DNA from: Palaemon carinicauda
Lineage: Eukaryota > Arthropoda > Malacostraca > Decapoda > Palaemonidae
Assembly: GCF_036898095.1 (NCBI RefSeq)
Contig: NC_090728.1
Coordinates: 83,789,891-83,853,890, forward strand
Direction of reading: 5' to 3'
DNA length: 64,000 nt
Every line of letters begins with the position of its first letter. Within the stretch, counting starts at the first letter, position 1. Below, one piece after another: positions 23,860 to 33,216 of this stretch. The position numbers were made by a program, and so were the translations under genes. The notes beneath the pieces are model-generated. The model searched no databases, was not told the origin of the DNA, and saw nothing but the letters and a program-made list of their open reading frames with translations.

Positions 23860-24151
23860 TTGGGCTTTAGCCCTGTTGTCCTGATGGAAGTTCCTCAATG
23901 GCCACTTCCTACTTGGGATATTTCTGCGAGTGATAAACCAGAGAATTTTACCTGTATAGGTATCACAGTTCTAATTTCTGGAGTGAATATCCCAAGAGAT
24001 ATTGTGTATACACCAAAGATGTGTTTAAAACAAGCCATGGCAATCCTTCCCTGAATAGAGTTAATCTTGACTCAAAGGATATGGGATAGGATTGGATACG
24101 TGGACGAGAGAGCCGTTAAAATTCTCGATCCCAGTGTGCTACAACTAACAC
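23860..24151 (+). mobile_element. 5' end of an older DIRS1-like element (interrupted)
   Basis: Starts TTGGGCTTTAGCCCTGTTG followed by the TCCTGATGGAAGTTCCTC motif, the 5'-type outer end of the catgtcgtcctgatgg family. It continues about 270 bases with strong similarity to 38200-38500. It is broken at about 24151 by the 24152-29820 element. The similarity resumes at about 29821. Confidence 0.75.
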
Positions 24152-24164
24152 TTTTATTGCAGTG

Positions 24165-24310
24165 TCTTACCGAACGATTATACAGCTGTAGGTTCCCTAC
24201 AAATGACAGACAATAGATTCAAACTTCTGCGGTGGCGCCGCCATCACTGATGTAGGTGACGTCATCTCCCTCCACTTGAGGGAGCTACAGGTACAACTGT
24301 CCAGGTAGCA
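24165..24310 (+). repeat. Left inverted terminal repeat, 24.1-29.8 kb DIRS
   Basis: About 145 bases, complementary to 29645-29789 with scattered differences. It contains the GACGTCATC and GGTGGCGCCGCC blocks found inverted on the right. Confidence 0.9.
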
Positions 24311-24474
24311 TCTATTCGTTCTCTGCCGGCTTCTGGTGAACATCGGTGGTCGGTGCAGACTTTTTTCTTCATTTGTTGGGAAGTATTATCTCTCCAATAT
24401 CGGTGAAGTATTCAACTCCGTGTTTGTAGGATTGAAGCTGAATTTCTTTTCTGCAATTTTGTGGTCTTACCATC

Positions 24475-25317
24475 ATGCCGGACTCTAGTCCTTCAGTAGT
24501 TAGGTTTTGCGCCGGAGGGTGCAAAACTAGGTTAGTTAAATTAGTTTATGGTTCGCACACTAAGTGCATCAAGTGTAGGGGTTGTGAGTGCTCTAGAGAA
24601 TCTACTTATGATGAATGCAAGGATTGGAGTGAACAACAGTGGAAAGTTGGTGTTTCTCACTCGGGGAAGATAATTATGGATAGGAAGAGGAAGCTGGCTC
24701 GCAGAGCTGAAAGTAAGACTAGTTTAGCTTCCTCTGCTTCTTCTATCGAAGCACCTGCTCCTATTCCTTCTCCTCCTCCTCTTATTATGTCTCCGATCTT
24801 GACCCTTCCTACTCCTGCTCCTGTAACTTCTTTGCCAACTTCCCGTGGAGTTTCTCCTGACACCATTGCCAGCCTTGAGTCTAAATTTGAAAAGAAATTT
24901 GATGTATTAGCTAATACGGTGATGCTGTTAGGTTTATCTGTAAAGTCTCTCATAGGAAAGACTTCTAGTGAAGTGAAAAGTGTCAGTGCAGTGCAATCTG
25001 AGTGGGTGGCTGTTTGTCCCGATAGTTCTCCTAGACGAAGGTCCCTGTCCTGCTCCCCCGCCTCCGGGAGAAGATATACCGTAGTTCCAAGGGAGACTGT
25101 CGAGGCTTGCCCACAGACAGTCGTTTCCTCCGTCGATCCTGTGGTGCGACAGCAGGTTTCGACTAAACACCATTGGAAAGGTGTGTCGTTTGGTAACCAG
25201 TTATCGACAGAGTTAAGTGATTCATCGTCGGTTAGACGTTGTAAGTGGCGTGATTCTTCAGTCTCATGTCCGTTGAAGAGACGTTCGACTGAGGAGTGTT
25301 CTCTCCGCCCCCTGTGA
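24475..25317 (+). CDS. DIRS gag, N-terminal part (Cys-rich finger)
   Basis: Open frame of 280 residues starting at an ATG 320 bases inside the element. The N-terminus has Cys12, Cys16, His28, Cys31, Cys34, Cys37, Cys39 and Cys48, a finger whose CxxC core (HTKCIKC) aligns with HTVCSDC of the gag at 30514. Then come Pro/Ser-rich sequence (about 90-130) and a helical stretch (about 130-170). The frame ends at a stop before a 35-bp tandem repeat. Further gag sequence follows in other frames to 26772, so the full gag is broken. The capsid-like role is inferred from position. Confidence 0.72.
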   Translation: MPDSSPSVVRFCAGGCKTRLVKLVYGSHTKCIKCRGCECSRESTYDECKDWSEQQWKVGVSHSGKIIMDRKRKLARRAESKTSLASSASSIEAPAPIPSPPPLIMSPILTLPTPAPVTSLPTSRGVSPDTIASLESKFEKKFDVLANTVMLLGLSVKSLIGKTSSEVKSVSAVQSEWVAVCPDSSPRRRSLSCSPASGRRYTVVPRETVEACPQTVVSSVDPVVRQQVSTKHHWKGVSFGNQLSTELSDSSSVRRCKWRDSSVSCPLKRRSTEECSLRPL

Positions 25318-25385
25318 AGAGGAACAGAGAAGTAGATATCTCTCGCCCGTCGCGTAGTGTAGCTACATGGACTCCGCCTCATATT

Positions 25386-25525
25386 CTTATGACAGCAACA
25401 GCTGCCTTCGACTCGGTTGTCTTACGACAGTGACAGCTGCCTTTGACTCAGTTGTCTTACGACAGCGACAGCTGCCTTTGACTCGGTTGTCTTACGACAG
25501 CGACAGCTGCCTTCAACTTGGTTGT
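25386..25525 (+). repeat. 35-bp tandem repeat, four copies, in gag
   Basis: Four successive 35-base units, each with a GACAGCTGCCTT core and ending GGTTGT or AGTTGT. Thirty-five is not a multiple of three, so each unit is read in a different frame. Confidence 0.92.
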
Positions 25526-26772
25526 GGAGCGACCGATTCTGAGTTCATCGAGATCTTCGACTCATCAAGCTGTCGAAACTTGTCCTTCGACTTGGCATGC
25601 AACAGATAATTTGACTGGCGCGAGACCTCCAGTGACGATCGTGTCGAAATCCACGACCCCAGTTGCTTCGACTTCATTTCAAGAAGACAAGAATCTACTT
25701 CCGTTACGTCGACAGTTGCAAGAGCTGATGAACTGGATAAAAAAAAACAAACAATGTACAAAGAATAATGAGTCAAATCAAGAACCGTCTCTGTCGCCTA
25801 TCTCTTCGGATGACGAGGAGGACTCAAAAGCGGACTCTATCCCTCTCTCATGTTATCCAAAACTTTTATACGCTACCTTCTCGACATGTACCCCGATTAC
25901 TTCGTAGCAGCCGCTCCCAGGTCGCCTGCTTCCATCTTCCTGATGAGAAGGAAGAATTTCGATCATCTTCTCCCGAAGCTCGTTCTTTCCAAGGCTGCTA
26001 AACATTCGCTTCGTGATATAGAAGATTGGTTGAAGCTCAAGAGAGAACTCGGGAAAGCAACTTTCGCCTATCCTCCGTCGAAGCTTATCAAGAAGAGGTA
26101 TAGGTTCTACGTAACCGGAGAAGCCCCTCTATGGGAGTGTCTGCCTCCTCCCAGGGGGATGGCTTGGTGGATGCAAATAGGAAGTCCGAGTTTGCAGCAG
26201 CTAAAATATTCTTTACATCGCCCGAGTTGGACCATTTGGTAAAGAATATTTTCAAGATTTTAGCAATTTTGAGTTTCATGAAATGGACGATCGGAGCCCT
26301 CGCTACGAAAATAGAGGATTGCCCTACTCTTCAGGAAGACCTGGCATTGGACTGGCTTGGGGTTTTGTCATGTGCCGACAAATCAGTTCGGGATGGTTGC
26401 GATGAGCTGGCCTCTCTCTTTGCATTCGGGACTCTCAAGAAAAGACAGCTCTGGTGTTCTTTTGTTTCAAAAGGAGTCACTTCGCCTCAGTAGTCCGCCC
26501 TTTTGTTTTCTCCTCTCGACAAGGATCATCTGTTTCCCGAAGAAATAGTGGCCAAGATTCTTTCCGCACTGGAAAAGAAGTCTACTAATGACTTGCTTGG
26601 CCAGTCTTCTAAGCGGGTTAAACCCTCGACTGTGACGACTACCACCTCGGAATCACCTTTGCAGAAGAAACCCTTTCGAAGGGTTAGGTCTAGACCATTC
26701 GTCAGGCCTCGATCAAATTTACGACACCCAACCAAGTCCTCGACCAAACCCGACACAAAATCATCCACGTGA
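25526..26772 (+). pseudogene. DIRS gag, C-terminal domain, frameshifted
   Basis: Pieces in several frames match the gag of the 30129 element. YPDYFVAAAPRSPAS aligns with YPEHFVSATPRSPPS. KLVLSKAAKHSLRDIEDWL aligns with KLVLARSSRRALRVLGDWL. DGCDELASLFAFGTLKKR aligns with DGSGELASIFVSGVLKKR. A basic, Arg-rich tail ends at 26772. At least two frameshifts and one stop (near 26491) break it. Confidence 0.78.
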
Positions 26773-26779
26773 TTCTTCA

Positions 26780-27794
26780 ATCCTTCATGCTCCGGTGGGG
26801 GGCAGATTGAGCCTTTTTTGTGAGGAATGGAGTCGCAGATGGGCAGAGCCCTGGGTGACCCAAGTTCTCCGGTTCGGTTACTCCATTCCTTTCAAAGACA
26901 CTCCGCCTCTATCCAATGTTCCCATCACATTACCCACCTACTCTCCAGGCTCGGAGAAGTTTGTAGCCTTAACCCGAGAAATAGAGAAATAGCGACAGAC
27001 CATCCCCTGGGTTTTACAACGGTCTGTTCATAGTCCCCAAGTCATCGGGGGGCTGGAGGCCAGTACAGGATGTAAGCGCACTGAATTTGTTCATCCAGAA
27101 GACCAAATTCAATATGAAAACGACTCGTTCAGTGTTGGAATCCCTTCGTCAAGGGGACTGGATGGTATCCCTGGATATGCAGGACGCATACTTCGACATT
27201 CTAATTCACCTTCGGTTTGTGTTCATGGGCAAGACCTACCAGTTTCTAGCTCTTTTCTTCGGCCTCTCGACAGCAACGCAAGTATTTATGCGAGCGTTGA
27301 CTCCTCGGGGAAAGTGGTTACACCTCCTGGGCATCAGAGTGTCACTCTACCTAGACGACTGGCTTCTCCGCTCCTCTTCGGAAAGTCAATGCATGAAGGA
27401 TCTCAAGAGGACTCTTTCATTAACCCACTCATTAGGTCTTCTTATAAACGAGGAGAAATCCCAGATAATTCCGACTCAGAACATTCTCTATTTGGGGATG
27501 ACTCTGAACTCTCGAGTTTTTCGGGCTTTTCTTTCACCAAAGAGAGTCCAGTCGTGTCTGGAAGTAGTACAGGACTTCTTGGACTGCAAGTCCTGTTCCG
27601 CCAACCATTGGACCAGTCTGTTAGGAACACTTGCTTCGGTGGAACAGTTTGTCAAACTCGGAAGGCTGCACATGAGGCCCCTGCAATTCTTCTTGAAAGC
27701 TTCATGGTGCAGAAAGACTCAACCGGACTCGACAATATTCTTAATTTCAGACGAAATCGAGGAGGACTTAGCGTGGTGGCTTTCAAAACCATGA
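26780..27794 (+). pseudogene. DIRS reverse transcriptase
   Basis: The open piece 27087-27794 carries motif A VSLDMQDAYFD, the FFGLSTATQVF block, the active site YLDDWLL and the LGLLINEEKSQIIPTQ thumb start. Compared with the intact RT at 33014, about eight residues after motif A are deleted. The upstream palm (26780-27086) is in a different frame with a stop near 26990. Confidence 0.85.
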
Positions 27795-28570
27795 CTGGTA
27801 GAGGGTCTTTCACTTCGTCCGCTCCACCTAACCCTTCAGTTCTTTTCAGACGCCTCCGACGCAGGTTAGGGAGCCTTGTTGGGGAAGAACGAAACGTCGG
27901 GGGAATGGTCGGAAACGCAGCGTTCTCTTCATATCAACGTGTGGGAGCTATTAGCAGTGTTCCTGGGACTTCAGGCATTCTCTCATCTCGTGACGGGACA
28001 GGTGGTAGCAGTTCACGGAGACAACTCAACAGCACTTTCCTACATCAGGAAACAAGGAACAACGCCCTCCTTCACCCTCTACAACCTTGCAAAAGATCTG
28101 CTTCTGTGGGCAGAAAAATTTCGCGTTACGCTGATCCCTCAATTTTTTCAAGGGAAAATGAACGTGTTGGCAGACGGACTAAGTCACCGTCATCAAGTAC
28201 TGCCGTTAGAATGGACTTTCGATGCGAAGGTCTGCCTAGACCTATGGAAACTTTGGGGAAAGCCGATGATAGATCTCTGCAACCTCGAGGAACAACCGCC
28301 TTTCGCTGTTTTTCTCTCCAGTCCCGGTCCCTCATGCATGGTCAGTCGATGCAATGTTACTAGACTGGTCGGGCCTGGAAGCGTTCGCTTTTCCCCCATT
28401 CGACCTAATAAGACAGGTGCTGAACAGAGTGTCATTCCACAAAAATGTTTCCCTTACACTAGTCGCTCCATTCTGGCCAAGGAAAGAATGGTTCCTAGAT
28501 CTCCTCGACTTGCTCGTAGACTTCCCCAGACTTCTTCCGTTAAAGAAATGTCTACTCAGAAAACCGCACT
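27795..28570 (+). pseudogene. DIRS RNase H and downstream domain
   Basis: The frame from 27876 keeps SLHINVWELLAVFLGLQAF (RNase H Glu), VHGDNSTALSYIRKQG (Asp) and MNVLADGLSHRHQ (Asp). The first Asp block (FSDASD) is in the preceding frame near 27845. After about 28280 the methyltransferase-like region is frameshifted. Confidence 0.78.
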
Positions 28571-28950
28571 TTGAAAGATTCCACCAAGGATTATCCGCTC
28601 TGGCACTGACAGGATATAGACTGTCAGGAGTCTCGTCCGAGCGAAAGGTTTTTCGAGACGAGCTGCAGAAGCTATCGCGAACTGCAGAAGAGATTCTTCT
28701 AACAGACTACATCAGTCTAAATGGGGAGTGTTTCGAAGAGGATGTAGACAGACTAAAGTCTCTTCTTCTGAAACATCTGTGAACGAAATAGCTGATTTCC
28801 TTCTTTTCTTAATGGACGTTAAGCGTTTAGTGCCTTCGACTATTAAGGGATACAGAGCGATGCTGGCTTCAGTCTTTAAACACAGAGGACTAGACCTATC
28901 CACGAATAGTGATCTTTCCTATCTAAATCTGTGTTTGCTACGCATTATTT
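28571..28950 (+). pseudogene. DIRS tyrosine recombinase, N-terminal part only
   Basis: Two frames give an N-terminal linker and the core-binding stretch with IADFLLFLMDVKRL, STIKGYRAMLASVFKHRG and LDLSTN, closely matching the recombinase ending at 36174. The sequence then leaves the family. The R, HxxR and Tyr catalytic parts are absent, so this copy could not integrate on its own. Confidence 0.8.
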
Positions 28951-29503
28951 GAAAGAAATCGAGACAGTGTTTGAAGATTGTAAGTCTCGGTCCACTTTCA
29001 GTAGCTGGTATGGTGTTGGGAGGAACGACATAGGGGGTTGCTCCCTCTGTTAGCCTATGTTTCGCCTTGTACCAAGGTTGACGAGTTAAAGGGAAGTCTG
29101 GGGCTACAATGTATCTGGAGAACTCACCAGTCATTTTAGTGTTAGTTTTGGTGGGTAAAGGTTTTTATTTTGGTGTAGGTGACAGTTTTTTCATGTTGGT
29201 TATTTCTGGTCTTAGCCCAGGGCAAGGGCAATATTTTGTTGTATCTTCGTTGACTCAGCGGTTAACACCATGACTACGAGGATCTTCCATTCCATGTAGA
29301 GGCACCCATTGGTCATATTCCAAGCCTTCTACTATGTAAGATGAGCACCGACCAGAGGCAGTATTCTCCTGCAGTAGCTCTCTTACAAGGTAAGGTACAA
29401 CAGGCGCTAATAGTGCTTTTGGGTATACTTTATTTTCCAGAATCGTATGTTATTGTTGAAGTAAAACTTACATCCACAGCCCCCCATCCTTGTAATGGGT
29501 AAT

Positions 29504-29589
29504 CAGCTGTATAATTGTTCGGTAAGACACTGCAATAAAAAATGAAATTTTCATTATAAAATGAAATTTTATTGCATACTTACCGAACA
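29504..29589 (+). repeat. ICR of the 24.1-29.8 kb DIRS
   Basis: The left part (CAGCTGTATAATTGTTCGG then TAAGACACTGCAAT) is the complement of the left outer end. The right part (ending ATTGCATACTTACCGAAC) is the complement of the right outer end. The two meet near 29541. Confidence 0.88.
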
Positions 29590-29644
29590 TTTATTAATCA
29601 AAGCCCTCCCTCCCCACTGGTGGATGGCTGGGCAGAACAAAATG

Positions 29645-29789
29645 ATGTTACCTGGACAGTTGTACCTGTAGGTCCTCGAGTGGAGGGAGATGACGTCACC
29701 TACATCAGCGATGGCGGCGCCACCTCAGAAGTTTGAATTTATTGTCTGCCATTCATAGGGAACCTACAGCTGTATAATTGTTTGGTAAG
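29645..29789 (-). repeat. Right inverted terminal repeat, 24.1-29.8 kb DIRS
   Basis: Complement of 24165-24310. Confidence 0.9.
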
Positions 29790-29820
29790 TATGCAACAAA
29801 ATTTCATTTTATAATGAAGA

Positions 29821-30128
29821 TTCCATATTTCCTGTAAAACCATTTCTTTTTTGCAGACCCCATCTTGACGGTTGCTTGGAGTTTTTTCTACATGTTTTTG
29901 TAGCTTTTCGAGTGATTTTGCGATCATGGATGCCTCGGCTTCTTCCTCATCGACTCAGCTGAGTACCTTTTTCTTGTATGTTGGAGAATTGCGTGTCTCC
30001 ACTCTGTTTTTATTCGATGTGCATGCTTTTTATTGCCTGTGGCAGAAGCACGGTCGGTGCCGGCACATCATGTATCCAAATCTCTCGGAAATGCTTACTG
30101 TATTTGACGGCCTATAGGACACACTTTT
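29821..30128 (+). mobile_element. Leader of the interrupted older DIRS element
   Basis: Begins TTTCCTGTAAAACCATT, the sequence that directly follows the break point in the uninterrupted copy at 38505-38525. It contains an ATG at 29926 followed by a Ser-rich reading (MDASASSSS), similar in position and wording to the ATG at 54820 in the leader of the 54398 element. It is interrupted at 30129 by the next DIRS. Confidence 0.65.
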
Positions 30129-30143
30129 TTTTTCAATATTAAT

Positions 30144-30303
30144 CTTACCCGATGATCATGTAGCTGTCAACTCCGTTGCCCGACAGAAATCTACGGACGG
30201 GATACGCCAGCGATCGCTATACAAGAGGGGGGTGTACTCACCAGCGCCATCTGTGGTCAGGTACTCCAGTACTTCTTGTCAACACCACCTCAATTTTTCC
30301 TCT
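30144..30303 (+). repeat. Left inverted terminal repeat, 30.1-36.9 kb DIRS
   Basis: About 160 bases from CTTACCCGATGATCATG to CAATTTTTCCTC, complementary to 36705-36864 with about one difference (a T-run length). Confidence 0.95.
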
Positions 30304-30513
30304 GTCGTGCCGCCGGCAAGACCTATATGGATACGCTGTTGATTTTGGAGTATTTGTTCACGGTTTTGGTGAAGTATTTGCTCTAAAATTTAGCCTTCGC
30401 TGTACAGGAAGCTTTTCCCTTAGCTTAGATAGCTTTTGGAATTAAATTGATTTATTGGTTAACGATCTTTGCTTTACTTTGGAATTCCCCCTTGACTGTT
30501 CTCTAAATTCAAG

Positions 30514-33216
30514 ATGTCCGACCACTCTCAAGCTCCTAAAATTAGGCGATGTAGTGTTAGGACTTGTAATAGGCGTCTTCCGAAGGCCTCTGTTGATCCT
30601 CACACCGTTTGTTCCGACTGTAGGGGAAAATCCTGTCAGTTGGAAGATCGATGTGGGGAATGTGCTGGGCTTTCGGAATTCGAATTTAATGAATTCCTCA
30701 AGTATACAACTAGGTTAGAGAGGGAGAGAGTTAGGAGGAGTTCTTCTCGCTCTTTGGTTTATTCCTCCCCCCATGACCCTCAACCTTTTCCTTCCCCTGT
30801 GGTGGTGACCCCCGAACCTGCTACGAGTGCTCAGCCTGATATGACGGATATGTTGCGTGCCATTCAGGCTCTTGGTGATAAGGTGGAGTCTTTAGTTAGT
30901 GACCACAATCTTCTCTTGGCAGATGTCAAGGAACTTAAAGTGAAGAGTGCAGTGGGAAGTGTTAGTGCCAGTGCTGTGCCTAGTGTCAGTGTCAGTGTTG
31001 CGCATGAGGATACTTCTGTGCGTGCCAGTCGTCCTCCCAGTCCGGGACCTCTTGCAAGCTCCCAAGCCCAGGGGAGAAGCAACGTCGAAGGGCAAAAGGG
31101 TTCGGCAGGCCTTGATCGGCGCACAGTTGTATCCTCAGTGGTTGCGGGCGTATCTGATAGAGATCGTCACTTCCACTCCCAGACGATTGAGCCCTTAAAT
31201 TCCTCGTCTGCGGAAGAGGTTTCCAGGAGGAAACGGTGGACCCAGGTCTCACGACCTCTCAAACGTAAGGTCCCGTCCGAGCTAGTCCAACGGCCCAGGT
31301 GTAGCCACTGGGCCAGTTCGGACTCGCCGCAGTCATCTGATGACTGCACACCTCCTAAGAGAGGTAAAGCGGTGCCTCAACAGGCCTCTGCTCCAACTTC
31401 TGTGGACCCCAAGTGGTCTATGCTGCAGACTATGCAGTCTCAGCTTGCGGCTTTGATGCAGGAGTATCAGGCAGAGAAGGTTAGCACACCTCCTGCTGCG
31501 AGCGCTCCTCCACCTCTGCGCAGTCCTCCCTGCCAGACGTATGTTCTTGAGGCTCCTCCTGCTTCCATGCGTGAGCTGCCGCATTGGGAGTTGCCAGGTT
31601 CCAGCACTATGCAACAACCTCCTCTACCCTTGAGGCAGGAGCCTCTTGCTATGCGGCAACCTCCTCAACCCTTGAGGCAGGAGCCTCATGCTATGCGGCA
31701 ACCTCCTCTACCCATGAGGCAGGAGCCTCATGCTATGCGGCAACCTCCTCTACCCATGAGGCAGCAGCCTCATGCTATGCGGCAACCTCCTCAACCCTTG
31801 AGGCAGGAGCTTCACTCTGCGCAGCAACCTCCTCAACCCTTGAGGCAGGCGCAACCCTTGAGGCAGGAGCCTCATGCTATGAGGCAGCCTCCTCAACGCA
31901 TGCAGCACGAGCCTCTTACCATACAGCAGCCGCATTCTTCGCAGCATGAGCCTCATCCCATACAGCATGAGCCGCATACCATGCAGCATGAGCCTCATGC
32001 CTTACAGCATTCGCTTCTGACCACGCTTGCTCCTCAGACCACCGCAGAACCTCCCTCACCCCAGCCTCCTGACTTTGTCATTGCCAGCCCTCAGTCTCTT
32101 CAGCAGAGGCATGATGATGGATCCGCAAGTGCGCATGCACCCGTTCTGCAGGATTCAGCCATTCAGCCTGCCGCTCTACCGTTACCTCTCGCTACTCAAC
32201 TCTCAGGCGATGAGGTTTCTAGGATGAAGCTGCTCACCTGGATGATCCTACTTCTGATGTGGAGGGACACAAGTCTTCGCCGCCTTCCTTAGACTTTCGC
32301 AAGGTCCTGGCTCTGTTCAGAGAGTTATACCCTGAACACTTCGTATCTGCAACCCCTCGTTCTCCTCCATCCGAGTTTTCTCTAGGCATGCAGCCTATTA
32401 CGTCTGCCTACACCAAGCTTGTCCTCGCCAGATCATCAAGGAGAGCTTTGAGGGTTTTAGGGGATTGGTTGCAGTCCAAGCAGCAACTGGGAAGGACCTC
32501 TTTTGTGTTTCCTCCTCCTAAGCTGGCTTCTAAGTCGGGCGTCTGGTATGCCACGGGAGAGGAACCTGGCTTGGGGGTTCCTGCCTCTGTCCAGGCCGAC
32601 TTCTCAAGTTTGGTTGACTCTCCCCGCAGGTCGGCTATGAGACGCTCGAAGGTCTGCTGGACTTTTTCTGATCTGGACCACTTGATGAAGGGAGTCTTTC
32701 GCGCCTTCGAAATTTTTAACTTCCTCGATTGGTGCCTGGGGGCCTTAAGCAGGAAGACTGCCCCCTTCTGACAAAGACTCGGCCATGCTGATCATGTCCA
32801 GTATGGACAAAGCAATTCGCGATGGTTCTGGCGAACTTGCGTCCATTTTTGTCTCAGGAGTCCTCAAGAAAAGGGAACATCTATGCTCCTACTTATCGAC
32901 TGGTATCACCCCTTGCCAGAGGTCACAGTTGCTGTTTGCTCCTCTCTCCAAGTTCCTGTTTCCGGAGGAGTTAATCAAGGAGATGGCCGCGGCTCTTATC
33001 CAGAAAGATACGCATGACCTCATGGCCTCTTCAGCACGTAAGGCTAAAACCTTACCTTCCGTGCCGAGATCTTACCGCACCCCTGTGGCTGATACACCTG
33101 CTACCAGATTCATTCCGCCCTTTCGTGGCAGAGCCCCCAGTAGAGGAAGTACCCGTGCAGACAGTCACCGGGGCAAGTCCAAAAAAGGTGCCAAGTCCAC
33201 GAAAAGCAAGCTTTGA
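30514..33216 (+). pseudogene. DIRS gag with two frameshifts
   Basis: Starts at an ATG 385 bases inside the element. Residues 13-50 form a Cys-rich finger (Cys13, Cys18, His30, Cys33, Cys36, Cys41, Cys47, Cys50). A helical stretch is at about 110-150. From about residue 355 to 505 there is a 14-residue tandem repeat (MRQPPQPLRQEPHA type). The frame changes near 32222 and changes back near 32760, the second at a CCCCC run, so two indels compensate. Between them is the conserved block with YPEHFVSATPRSP. The last frame ends in a basic FRGRAPSRG tail at 33216, consistent with nucleic acid binding. A single base error at the C run is possible; programmed frameshifting is less likely. Confidence 0.82.
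31600..32015 (+). repeat. 42-bp tandem repeat in gag (14-residue Pro/Gln/Arg unit)
   Basis: About ten units of the MRQPPQPLRQEPHA type, later ones shortened to IQHEPHT or MQHEPHA. The period keeps the reading frame, unlike the 35-bp array of the neighbouring element. Confidence 0.92.

Larger units (their letters stand above)
24152..29820 (+). mobile_element. DIRS1-like retrotransposon with both ends, internally decayed (5.7 kb)
   Basis: Both terminal inverted repeats (24165-24310 and 29645-29789) and the ICR (29504-29589) are present, so the limits can be read. The left outer end matches the left half of the ICR in complement, and the right outer end matches the right half. Inside are gag, RT, RNase H and the N-terminal part of the recombinase, all on the plus strand. 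The recombinase catalytic core is missing after about 28950. It lies inside an older DIRS element. Confidence 0.88.

Noticed and set aside
24657..25382. 241-codon minus-strand open frame opposite gag
   Set aside because: No motif; it mirrors the gag frame on the other strand and is lost at the tandem repeat.
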